NCBI GenBank assembly: GCA_947497895.1
Contig: CANMIL010000006.1
Coordinates: 62,001 to 126,000 of the forward strand
Source: an uncultured Tenacibaculum sp.
GTDB lineage: Bacteria; Bacteroidota; Bacteroidia; Flavobacteriales; Flavobacteriaceae
Direction of reading: 5' to 3'
Length of the DNA: 64,000 nucleotides
Of the stretch, positions 1 to 8,600 are shown piece by piece. Under the pieces are notes generated by a model, which ran no database searches, was not told the DNA's origin, and worked only from the letters and a program-made list of their open reading frames with translations. Position numbers and translations under genes: made by a program. The stretch's first letter is position 1. Every line of letters starts with the position of its first letter.

Positions 1-449
1 ACACAGACACTTTAGTCTATACCATCAGTTTAAAAAAGCGATTCGAAAACATTAATTGTGTTGTTGCCGTTGAAAATGTAGAACTTAAATCATCTTTCAA
101 CTATTTGGGAGTACAATTTATAATTCCTAAAAAAGAAATTGTTTCTAAATTTATCGCTAGCTATATTTTTGAACCTAATGTAGCTTTGCTAACGGAAGAT
201 TTGATTTCGACCTCAACAGAAAAAAGCAATTTAGACATTTGTGAAACTCAATTATCAGAAAGTAGTGAACATGTAAACACTAACTTTATTGATACATTTA
301 TTAAACTTAAAAAAGATTTGGGTATCACTTTAATCGCTATCAGTAGAAACGGTGAACTCATAAAAAATCCAGAAAATAATTTCAAACTACTTAAAGACGA
401 TATTTTAGTTTATATTGCGAATGGAGAAAACAAACAATATTTAAATTAG
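1..449 (+). CDS. RCK (TrkA-N/TrkA-C) domain protein, potassium-channel type, 5' end outside window
   Basis: The reading frame is open from base 3 to the stop at 447-449, so only the C-terminal part is present; the TTG at 105 is not the true start. The first ~65 residues look like the end of a Rossmann-type RCK/TrkA-N domain, with alternating hydrophobic strands such as INCVVAVENVE and a VQFIIPKKEIVSK segment like the usual 'GAd.vi.p...a' strand and helix. After a polar linker, the last ~55 residues (TFIKLKKDLGITLIAISRNG onward) resemble a TrkA-C regulatory domain. Such domains gate K+ channels or Trk transporters by binding nucleotides or ions. The pore part, if any, lies upstream. The next gene begins 3 bases after the stop, which suggests co-transcription. 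Channel versus Trk subunit cannot be decided here. Confidence 0.7.
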   Translation, partial: TDTLVYTISLKKRFENINCVVAVENVELKSSFNYLGVQFIIPKKEIVSKFIASYIFEPNVALLTEDLISTSTEKSNLDICETQLSESSEHVNTNFIDTFIKLKKDLGITLIAISRNGELIKNPENNFKLLKDDILVYIANGENKQYLN

Positions 450-452
450 GCT

Positions 453-854
453 ATGAATAAACAATTAAATGATATTGTAACTCATATTCCATTACTCAAG
501 AAAAAAATTGAAGAAATAGCTATTAAACACGATGTTCATGGGGAAAATTTGGTTCTTGAAATGCTTAGATTTCTTAATCTTATTCACCTAACAAATGAAA
601 AATTATCACCATCGTTAATAGTTGACCTCGCTTGGCATGAATTCATCTTATTTACAAGGCATTATCACGAGTTTTGTCTAACGTATTTTGGGCGATTTAT
701 TCATCATACACCAAGTGAAAGCAGTGATCATACTATTTATGAAAAAACAATAGAGCTTTATATAAAACATTATGGTAAGCCATCCGAAATCATCTGGGGA
801 TCGCATGCCACTAACATTTGGGCTGCAAGTGATTGCGGCGCCTGTCACAATTAA
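453..854 (+). CDS. DUF1399/glycine-rich-domain-like protein with C-terminal CxxCH
   Basis: A 133-residue protein without signal peptide. The central segment (about residues 53-87) has a P-S-L-I-V-D-L-A-W-H-E-F-I-L pattern followed by Y-H-E-F-C and G-R-F-I-H-H-T-P. This resembles the conserved 'D..WH.h.l.t..Y..fc....g..i.H..p' block of the DUF1399/GRDP family, whose function in bacteria is not established. The several His residues and a C-terminal CGACH (residues 128-132) suggest metal binding. CxxCH is also the haem c motif, but with no export signal haem attachment is unlikely. The gene sits 3 bases after the RCK gene and 9 bases before the Ser-Cys-tail gene, so it is probably part of one operon. 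Family assignment is from motif recognition only. Confidence 0.6.
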   Translation: MNKQLNDIVTHIPLLKKKIEEIAIKHDVHGENLVLEMLRFLNLIHLTNEKLSPSLIVDLAWHEFILFTRHYHEFCLTYFGRFIHHTPSESSDHTIYEKTIELYIKHYGKPSEIIWGSHATNIWAASDCGACHN

Positions 855-863
855 AAATCAACT

Positions 864-1931
864 ATGTATTTAGAAGGAATTCTTACAATCGACCCATCGC
901 AGTTAACTGAAATAAAAAAAGTAAAGCCAACAAAAGCTTTCAAAAAATTTTTCCATCATTTAACTCTCGGTACTATCTCTGACAAACAAGAAAGAGAAAC
1001 TTTTACAGCTGTTGCCATACTTCAGCAATTGAATGCCACTTTCCGCGGATTAAATATTACTAATATTATTAAAATTGCTCATGATGATATTGATTTTTAC
1101 CATGATAGGGATGGAAAGAAAGATGATTTAAAACAAGCTTTGGATACTTATGAAATTGAGGTAAATGAGGCAATGTCAATCCATTTTCAACAACTAAAAC
1201 TAGTTTTAGAGCATGAAGACAATGATTTCAAATACCTCATTGAAGTTGAAATAAACAGAGATCATGAAGTTGGTGTTTACCCTATAGTTATTAAAGTATC
1301 TGGATTATTTAAAGAGTTTTCACATGGAAATCTCAAAAACAAGATAAACAATGCGGTAAGTAGTCAGAAAGTGTTTGACGAATTCAGAGACAATAAAGTA
1401 AAATCGTTTGATTACTTTTTGAATAGAATTAAACTTAAGCTAAAAAAAGAAATTGAAACCGATGATATTAAATCCTTCATAAAAAACAAGCTCATTTTAC
1501 CTAAGCGTAAAATTCAAGATAAAAAAGAAATTCCTCATAATACACAAAAAGGAGGTGTTTACGGTGGTTACCATGGTTTTGACGACTATCTATTTTACAG
1601 TTTTATTTGGTCTGACATTATGCATGATAGCTCACCTATTCTTATCAAAGAATCTCATTATGAAAACGAAGACGGAGAAGATTTAGGATATGCTAATGAA
1701 TTGAATGCTCAAGATGATGTTTTTGACCCTGAAACCGATTTAGAAACAGTTTCTACAAGCTTTGAGAACGATCCTATAACAATTAATGAACCTGAAGCAG
1801 ATAGTTCTAGTAATTGGTTTGATCTTGATTCATGGGGTAGCGATTCTGATTCTGACTCATTTGCTTCAAGTTGCAGCCCCTGTTCTAGCTGCTCTTCTTG
1901 CTCGAGCTGTTCTTCATGTGGTGGTGATTAA
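864..1931 (+). CDS. uncharacterised protein with C-terminal (Ser-Ser-Cys)n tail
   Basis: A 355-residue protein I cannot assign to a named family. Residues 1-225 are mixed charged/hydrophobic and look soluble, with Lys-rich helices around 180-225. Residues 228-240 are Gly/Tyr-rich (GGVYGGYHGFDDY). Residues 255-330 are strongly acidic. The C-terminus carries six Cys spaced exactly three residues apart (Cys337 to Cys352: SSC, SPC, then four SSC) and ends GGD. The Ser codons in the tail vary (AGC, TCT, TCG, TCA), so the repeat is kept at protein level and is not simple DNA slippage. No signal peptide or membrane segment is seen. It lies between the DUF1399-like gene and a membrane-protein gene on the same strand with short gaps. 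The tail could bind metal or be modified; that is inference. Confidence 0.6.
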   Translation: MYLEGILTIDPSQLTEIKKVKPTKAFKKFFHHLTLGTISDKQERETFTAVAILQQLNATFRGLNITNIIKIAHDDIDFYHDRDGKKDDLKQALDTYEIEVNEAMSIHFQQLKLVLEHEDNDFKYLIEVEINRDHEVGVYPIVIKVSGLFKEFSHGNLKNKINNAVSSQKVFDEFRDNKVKSFDYFLNRIKLKLKKEIETDDIKSFIKNKLILPKRKIQDKKEIPHNTQKGGVYGGYHGFDDYLFYSFIWSDIMHDSSPILIKESHYENEDGEDLGYANELNAQDDVFDPETDLETVSTSFENDPITINEPEADSSSNWFDLDSWGSDSDSDSFASSCSPCSSCSSCSSCSSCGGD

Positions 1932-1956
1932 TAGTTAAACTCAAAATAAAGTTTAC

Positions 1957-2724
1957 ATGAAAATCAGAAGTAAAAAAGATGTCGAAAAACTCGACGAAAA
2001 AATAAAAACCGAATTAGGCATTGATATTTCCAAATATCATAACGAAGAAGTTATTTCAAACTTTCTTGAGTTACTAATTTTTCCTAGATACATTCTTAAC
2101 TGGGCTATTCGACCAATTTTAATTTCTTTGGGAGCCTTTATTCTCGGCTACTTTATTTTTAATTTAGTTCATATCGAATATGTTCTTTACACCATTATAG
2201 GACTTGTTTTATTTTTGCTTGTAGGGTTCTTTTCGGGAGTTATCTTTTTATCATGGAAAATTAAAACTGATATACTCAACGCGCTCACTTACTCCATTGA
2301 TATCTTGAAATCAGTTGTTTCAGATATCAATTTAACAGGAGATAATATCACTAAAGAAAACAGAAAAGACATATTGTTACTTCTTTTCCAAGGAATTACA
2401 CATATCATTACCATTCCCACTTTGAGCAATGTAATCTCTGATAAAATTCCGATCATTGGAAGTGTTATTGGTTTCTTTATTAGAAAAATACTAACACTTT
2501 TCTCTAACAAACTAAATATCGAAGAAATTGAACTCAATCAAAAGCTCGAGGAAGAAAAGGATGAATCAAAAATCTTAATCACATATATCAATAGTTTAAC
2601 GACTACTTCTAACGGTTTAGAAAAGGTGCTTAATGTTGTTACTAAAATTGCTCAATTTCCGATTAAAGTGGTTTTATTCATAGTTTCAATGCTACTATTC
2701 TTTTTTATTTACCTAATCCACTAA
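1957..2724 (+). CDS. uncharacterised integral membrane protein
   Basis: A 255-residue protein with two clear membrane segments around residues 50-75 and 76-100 (LISLGAFILGYFIFNLVH; IIGLVLFLLVGFFSGVIFL). There is a hydrophobic, possibly amphipathic, central region around 140-182 and a strongly hydrophobic C-terminal helix (about 232-253) ending IYLIH. Between them lies a charged, helical stretch (about 183-205, Glu/Lys-rich). I do not recognise the family. The gene follows the Ser-Cys-tail gene by 25 bases and precedes the endonuclease V-like gene by 6 bases, so it probably belongs to the same transcript. The overlapping minus-strand ORF at 2289-2537 is a shadow and is not listed. Confidence 0.6.
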   Translation: MKIRSKKDVEKLDEKIKTELGIDISKYHNEEVISNFLELLIFPRYILNWAIRPILISLGAFILGYFIFNLVHIEYVLYTIIGLVLFLLVGFFSGVIFLSWKIKTDILNALTYSIDILKSVVSDINLTGDNITKENRKDILLLLFQGITHIITIPTLSNVISDKIPIIGSVIGFFIRKILTLFSNKLNIEEIELNQKLEEEKDESKILITYINSLTTTSNGLEKVLNVVTKIAQFPIKVVLFIVSMLLFFFIYLIH

Positions 2725-2730
2725 TAACTG

Positions 2731-3231
2731 ATGATACTCGCTTTCGATACTTACTATTTTGAAAATAAAGCTAAAACTGTTTGTCTTGAATTTAATGATT
2801 GGATAAGTTTTGAAGAAACAAACTCTTATGCTGAAATACTCGATGGTATTGATGACTATGTTCCAGGAGAATTTTACAAAAGAGAACTCCCTTGTATTAT
2901 GAGTTTATTAGATCAAATAGACCTTACCGCATGCGAAGCCATAATAGTTGATGGTTTCGTTGTGTTAGATGATGAAGACAAATTAGGATTAGGGGGATAT
3001 TTATATGAAAAATTAGAACAAAAAATACCAATAATTGGTGTTGCTAAAAACAATTTTCATGATCTAGAGCTACGTAAAAGAGCTGTTCTAAGAGGTGATA
3101 GTCAAAAACCCTTATATGTTACTTCTAAGGGCATTGATCTGGATACTGCCGCTGATAAGATAAAAAATATGCATGGTGAGTATCGAATTCCTACCTTGTT
3201 AAAAAAAGTGGATTCTTTAGGAAGAGACTAA
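2731..3231 (+). CDS. endonuclease V-like protein (short form)
   Basis: The 166-residue protein carries the three acidic positions of endonuclease V: Asp6 in the first strand (AFDTYY), Glu52 in the R-E-L-P motif and Asp74 in I-I-V-D-G. The family's P-I-I-G-V-A-K strand is also present. Endonuclease V cleaves the second phosphodiester 3' of deoxyinosine or other deaminated bases, and acts on inosine in RNA in some members. Typical bacterial enzymes are about 220 residues. This one is shorter at the N-terminus and has L-G-L-G-G-Y in place of the usual 'PRR.GLAsHlG', so its substrate may differ. It is the last gene of the 5' + strand set. A hairpin at 3272-3311 follows. Catalytic acids are seen; the activity is inferred. 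Confidence 0.75.
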   Translation: MILAFDTYYFENKAKTVCLEFNDWISFEETNSYAEILDGIDDYVPGEFYKRELPCIMSLLDQIDLTACEAIIVDGFVVLDDEDKLGLGGYLYEKLEQKIPIIGVAKNNFHDLELRKRAVLRGDSQKPLYVTSKGIDLDTAADKIKNMHGEYRIPTLLKKVDSLGRD

Positions 3232-3271
3232 CCAACACTAAAAGTTCTCATTTTAACGAATTAATTGAAAC

Positions 3272-3311
3272 CCATTACATATTTTTCTTTTTAAGAAATA
3301 ATATGTAATGG
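3272..3311 (+). terminator. hairpin downstream of the endonuclease V-like gene
   Basis: An 11-bp inverted repeat, CCATTACATAT (3272-3282) with ATATGTAATGG (3301-3311), encloses a second small stem, TTTCTT/AAGAAA. The following bases are only moderately T-rich (TATTTATAT), so this is a plausible but not textbook intrinsic terminator for the 5' operon. Confidence 0.5.
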
Positions 3312-3428
3312 TATTTATATGCTATAAGAGTAATTAATTCTATTCAGGTATTTGATTTTTCACTTTCTATTCAGAAGTTTACACTTTTATAAAAAACATA
3401 GAATTTTAACTCTCAAACACCTAACCCT

Positions 3429-4535
3429 ATGACTCCCCCAAAGTTAAGTAAGAGGTTCTATCTTCCTGAACTCGATGGTCTTCGTTTTTTCGCATTTTTA
3501 CTTGTTTTTATACATCATCATCCATTAATTTCAAAAGTTCCTATAGTATCTAATCTCCATTCTTATGGATGGATTGGAGTTGATTTGTTCTTTTGTCTTT
3601 CAGCTTTTTTATTTGCTAAACTCTTAATTGCCGAACATCAAAAAACAAATACTATCAATTTAAAAAGATTCTATATCAGACGTTTCTTTAGAATATGGCC
3701 TGTATATTTTCTCTTCACAGCAGTCGCCATATCCATATTCATAAGTTCCACAGACGTGACAACAAATCTGAGCTTAAGAATTCTCGGTCTGTTTACTTTT
3801 ACTGACAATATCTTTACCGCAATCAATCATTATAACCCAATACCTTTTGTTGCTCACTTGTGGACAATTGCCTACGAAGAACAATTCTATCTTCTTATTC
3901 CTTTTTTGATTTTACTTTTGGTAAAAGTATCTACAAGAATGCGATTTATATGTTTTTTTATATCAATGCTACTCTTAACATTAATTAGAACATATTTTAT
4001 ATTAGATGAAATTCCTCATCCTGCAATTTGGGTACTTCCGATTACACATTTTGAATCTATTGCTTTTGGAATTGTACTTGGTTTTGGAGGTTTTACCTTT
4101 CTGAAAAAATTGGGTAAACCAGAAATTTTAGGTTTAATAGGCATTCTATTATTCTGTGTTATTTGTTATATCCCTAATATTACCGAAACTACTTATTGGC
4201 TAAATGTTACTTATCCGTTAGTAGGACTTTCAACAACGTTTGTTTTATTTGCAGTACTCGAAAGTAAAATATTACAAGATTTTTTTTCTAAAAAGACATT
4301 GGTATTCCTAGGTAAACGATCTTATGGTTTGTATCTCTATCACTTTGTAGGAAATTGGGTTGGGTGGCAATTGGTAGGCTATTTTAAAATAGAAAATACG
4401 AGTGCCTTGATCATTTCTTTTACAATTTCCTTCTTTGTAACAATTATTATTTCAGTAATCTCATATCGATTTGTTGAGACACCATTTTTGAAATTAAAGA
4501 AGAATTTTGAAGTTATTGCTTCAAGACCAGTTTAA
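3429..4535 (+). CDS. acyltransferase family 3 (OafA/YrhL-type) membrane protein
   Basis: A 368-residue polytopic protein of the acyltransferase-3 family, which transfers acetyl or other acyl groups to sugars or lipids at the inner membrane. The family N-terminal signature is present: L-P-E-L-D-G-L-R-F-F-A-F near residues 12-23, followed by the H-H-H segment near 29-31. An F-I-R-R-F-F-R-I-W-P-like motif lies near residues 84-95, here Y-I-R-R-F-F-R-I-W-P. About ten hydrophobic helices follow, and the last (about 333-355) leads into Y-R-F-V-E-T-P-F, the typical family ending. No SGNH domain is fused. The gene stands alone; ~200 bases precede it and 70 bases separate it from the next gene. The acceptor cannot be told from context. 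Confidence 0.85.
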   Translation: MTPPKLSKRFYLPELDGLRFFAFLLVFIHHHPLISKVPIVSNLHSYGWIGVDLFFCLSAFLFAKLLIAEHQKTNTINLKRFYIRRFFRIWPVYFLFTAVAISIFISSTDVTTNLSLRILGLFTFTDNIFTAINHYNPIPFVAHLWTIAYEEQFYLLIPFLILLLVKVSTRMRFICFFISMLLLTLIRTYFILDEIPHPAIWVLPITHFESIAFGIVLGFGGFTFLKKLGKPEILGLIGILLFCVICYIPNITETTYWLNVTYPLVGLSTTFVLFAVLESKILQDFFSKKTLVFLGKRSYGLYLYHFVGNWVGWQLVGYFKIENTSALIISFTISFFVTIIISVISYRFVETPFLKLKKNFEVIASRPV

Positions 4536-4604
4536 AAAGTTCTAATCAAGAAAAAAACGATGTATTCCTTTATCTCTTATTTTTACACAAAATGAAAATA
4601 AGTT

Positions 4605-5549
4605 ATGTTTAAGACCGATATTAAAAGTAAGACTAATGAGGATATTTCTATTTTAGTTAAACCTGATAATCATTCATGGAGTTATCTTTGTGAATGTGGT
4701 GAAGCAAGTGGTTTAACCGTAAAAGAAATTCAAAATTGCAATGCCATCTTTATAAGTCATACTCATATTGATCATTTTGTGAATTTCGATAATATCATTA
4801 GGCATCAAATTGGCCTACAACGAACGGTAACCATCTGCGGTCCAAAAAATATTGCAAAGCAAATACAACATCGAATTTTGGGCTATTCATGGAACTTGAT
4901 TGAAGAAAATTCGATTCGCTATCTTATTAAGGAAATGACTTCTGATAATGAGATTAATGTGTATGAATTGAAACCTCCTTTATGGGAATTAAAATCAATT
5001 TCAATAGAAAGCTCTAATGTTTTAATCAAGGAAGACAAATTTCAGGTAACAGGAGTTTTGTTAGATCATAAACTTCCAACCTTGTCTTATTTGTTTCAAG
5101 AATATCCACAAACTAAAATACAATTAAATCAAGATTTGAAAGGTGGTATTTGGGTTAAAGAATTGAAACAAGCTTTCAATTCAAAGGAACTCGATAAGCA
5201 AATAATAGTAGGTACAAATATTTATAAAGCCAAAGAACTATTCCATCTACTTCATGTTCAAGAAGGAGATTCGGTTGGTATAATTATGGATCACGGTGCT
5301 ACGCCAGATAACCATACCAAAATTAAAAAGCACTTTAGTTTAACAAATAAAGTATTTATTGAGTCCTTCTATCAAAATAAAGACATTGAATTCGCTAAGA
5401 TAAATTTCCATAGCTACGCCAAAGAATCTGGAAATATCATGAAAATGGCAAAAGTAAAAGATGCTATTCCTGTTCATTTTTCAAGAAAGTATAACGAAGA
5501 AGATATAACTATCCTTATTTCTGAATTTATGGATGCATATACAAACTAA
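4605..5549 (+). CDS. metallo-beta-lactamase-fold hydrolase (RNase Z-like)
   Basis: A 314-residue cytosolic protein with the MBL metal-binding motif S-H-T-H-I-D-H-F (His52, His54, Asp56, His57). Later candidate ligands include Asp and His in I-I-M-D-H-G (about residues 226-230) and His in I-P-V-H-F-S near the C-terminus. The overall layout, with the HxHxDH motif early and an ...PVHFS end, resembles RNase Z/ElaC-like and related MBL hydrolases. It differs from canonical tRNase Z in the N-terminus and in lacking an obvious exosite arm, so I do not call it rnz. An ATG at 4591 is out of frame. The gene converges with the M36 protease gene across the hairpin at 5554-5581. Confidence 0.75.
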   Translation: MFKTDIKSKTNEDISILVKPDNHSWSYLCECGEASGLTVKEIQNCNAIFISHTHIDHFVNFDNIIRHQIGLQRTVTICGPKNIAKQIQHRILGYSWNLIEENSIRYLIKEMTSDNEINVYELKPPLWELKSISIESSNVLIKEDKFQVTGVLLDHKLPTLSYLFQEYPQTKIQLNQDLKGGIWVKELKQAFNSKELDKQIIVGTNIYKAKELFHLLHVQEGDSVGIIMDHGATPDNHTKIKKHFSLTNKVFIESFYQNKDIEFAKINFHSYAKESGNIMKMAKVKDAIPVHFSRKYNEEDITILISEFMDAYTN

Positions 5550-5553
5550 AAAA

Positions 5554-5581
5554 GGGCTCTTGAGTATTATCTCAAGAGCCC
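5554..5581 (-). terminator. intrinsic terminator between convergent genes
   Basis: An 11-bp perfect inverted repeat GGGCTCTTGAG/CTCAAGAGCCC with a 6-base loop. On the minus strand it is followed by TTTTTTAG, which makes it a good intrinsic terminator for the M36 protease gene that ends at 5618. On the plus strand the hairpin probably also stops the MBL-fold transcript, although the T-tract is poor. Confidence 0.85.
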
Positions 5582-5617
5582 TAAACTATTCTCAGAAACT
5601 ATTCTGATTGCTAAAAA

Positions 5618-8600
5618 CTATTTTATAATAAATTGTTTATTCGATTTGCTAAATTCATTTTCAAGACTTAAAATATAAACTCCAGCCTTTAATTTATCTA
5701 CATTGATTGTTCTACTCGTTAATTTTCCTGTTTCAAGAACTTGCCCCAATAAATTAACAATCTCGTAAGTAGCATTTTCGAAACCTCTATTTGGGCCAAC
5801 TAAATTCAACTGATATCCTTTAGCTATTGGGTTTGGAGCTATTTGCAACGAACCAAATACTTCTTCATCTTGATTTCCTAGGATATCTATTCTAGTCGCA
5901 AAACTATCAACATTAAACGAAGCAGCTCCACAAGATCCTTCATAGATTTTCACATTCGAGAATGTAGAGTTATTTCCTGATCCTGCATCATTATCATTTA
6001 TAAATACAAGTCTGTCCATTGCTCCAGTATAAGAACTACCTACAGGAATAATGTATTTCTGAGTTCCTCCTGCATAGTTATCATAATTTGTGATACCATA
6101 ATTCTGAGTACCATGAACTTTGAAATACCTCGTCGAGGTCAATGTATTATCATTTTCGAAACCAACTCCATGTATTTCTCCTTGAGCAGTACTACTGAAC
6201 TCAAATTCTATAACCGTGTTTGCAGTAACCGTATAATTCATTGAAATATACTTCCAAGTATTATTCGTTAAAGTCAATGATGCTCCTGAAGCAGACACTG
6301 AGTAATTTCCACTGTTATCTTGATTAGAGAATGGATTTATCGTAAAGTCATTAAAGTTCACTGCTGGGCAATCTCCTCCAGATCCACCTCCATCATTTCC
6401 AATAGAAACAGCATCAATAGCAATATCACTTTGCCATCCACTAGTTCCAGATCCTGTAAGAACATTGAACCTTAACTGAACACTTCCTTGTCCTGCATAA
6501 GCGCTTAAATCAACATTTGCCGATAACCACGAATTACCTTGGTTTCCTGATCTACTAAATACCGATGTCCAAGTTCCTGTATTATCAGTTCTTGCTTCAA
6601 CTGTTAAACTATTAATAGTACTTCCATACATGTGGTATTGGAATGTCAACGTTGGTGTTGTTAAATCTGTAAAGTTTAAACAAGGTGAATTCAAAATTGC
6701 TCGTTTGTTAGGAAAACCTGTTCCATTTCCAGAAGCTTCTACATATACATAAGTAGTACCATCGGCAGCCGCACTAGGTCCAGTGCTGTTTGATGGGGTT
6801 CCTCCTGAGTTTCTTGTAAAATTTAAGTCATCTCCAGAAGTAGCATCACTCCACTGTCCTAAACTAGCTTCAAAGCTCTCACTAAATGGATAAGAAGTTA
6901 TTCCTCCTCCTTGACAGCCACCACCTGATCCGCCATCGTCGTTGGCAATACCAACAGCATCAATAGCAATATCACTTTGCCATCCACTAGTTCCTGAACC
7001 TGTAACAACATTAAATCTTAATTGAACACTCGCTTGACCAGCATAAGCCGTCAAATCAACATCAGCAGTTAACCAAGCATTCCCTTGATTTCCTGTTTTA
7101 CTAAATACTGAAGTCCATGTTCCTGTGTTATCAGTTCTTGCCTCAACAGTTAAACTATTTATTGCGCTTCCATACATATGGTATTGGAAACTAAGCTTTG
7201 GTGCTGTTAACGTGCTAAAGTTTAAACATGGTGAATTTAATATAGCTCGCTTATCAGGAAAACCTGTTCCGTTACCAGAAGCCTCTACATAAATATACGT
7301 TGATCCATCAGCAGCAGCTGTTGGTCCTGTTTGATTTGAAGGAGTTCCTCCTGAATTTCTGGTGAAATTCAAATCATCACCAGTGGTTGCATCCTTCCAT
7401 AGTCCTAAGCTTGCTTCAAAGCTTTCATTAAAAGGAAAAGAAGTTACATCTCCTTCACAAGCTCCTGGATCAGGATTACCTCCATCACAAGGATTTACAA
7501 AAGAAACGGTTTGATCTGTATTGGAGTTTGATCCTCCATTGTTATTCTCGTTGGCATCGCGTCCAACTCCTCTTTCAGCGAAAGCTTTCCAAATTAAGCA
7601 ATTGTACCTACCTCCATAAAGATCTTGGTCTGCTTGTAATATTCCATCACGACCTGCAACAAAACCAGGATTACTTGCGGTATTCTTTAATCCTTCAATA
7701 ACTAGAGCCATGGCAATATTGTTACCACCTGTTCCATTATAAAAGTCAGGGTCAAATCCTTCCTGATTAATTAACAACCAAGTCATATCCCATAAAATAG
7801 TTGCAAAAGCATATCCTACTCCATGTGGTACTCTTAGTCCACCGATATCCGCATAATCAGTATTGTTTAAAGATCTATCCGTAGAATATACTGTAGGACG
7901 AATTCCTAAACCATCTAAAGGTTCACCTAAAACATAGGTTCCTACACCTCTTTTATCGGCACCAGTATCTCCTGCTTTCATAGTTAACATCAGACCAAAC
8001 CAGTCAGACCATCCTTCACCCATTTGTTCAGAGCCACCCAAAACATTTGAAAATCGTCCACCAACTAATCTAGTTGAAATTCCATGACCATATTCATGAG
8101 CTATAATTAAATTATCAAAAGAACCGTCTCTTCCTGGATTTGTTCTGTTCCATAAAAACATTTGCATACGCGGATTGGATCCATCACCTGGAGTTGCAAA
8201 ATTCGCGTTGTTTGTACCACTTCCGTCTTGAGAATCTGCATTTACAGAATCACCACCTGTACCTCCTTTTCCGTAGTTATTTTCTTGAAAATTTCCTGAA
8301 GCCTCATCGAATCCATATTGATACCATACATCGTGCATGATATTATTCCAATAGAATAAGTTGGTTGTTGAAGCATCACGATAATTACTTGGTGCCTGAT
8401 TTAAGTTCACTGGAAAATTAAAATCCAGTCCATTTCCTCCACTTGGAGATGCTCCAGTACCATTATTTCCATTAGCGTCTTCCTGAGCCCAAACATTATT
8501 ACCTCTTGTAATTGTATATTCTGCCCCAGAAGCACCATTTGTATCATGCCATCCATAAGGTGAAGCCACTGAGTTCGATGGGTTCGTTACAATAGACCTT

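Noticed and set aside
453..854. CxxCH protein as a c-type cytochrome
   Set aside because: No signal peptide, so haem attachment in the periplasm is not expected.
2289..2537. Minus-strand ORF of 82 codons
   Set aside because: Lies entirely inside the membrane-protein gene in another frame; no domain and no context for a gene.
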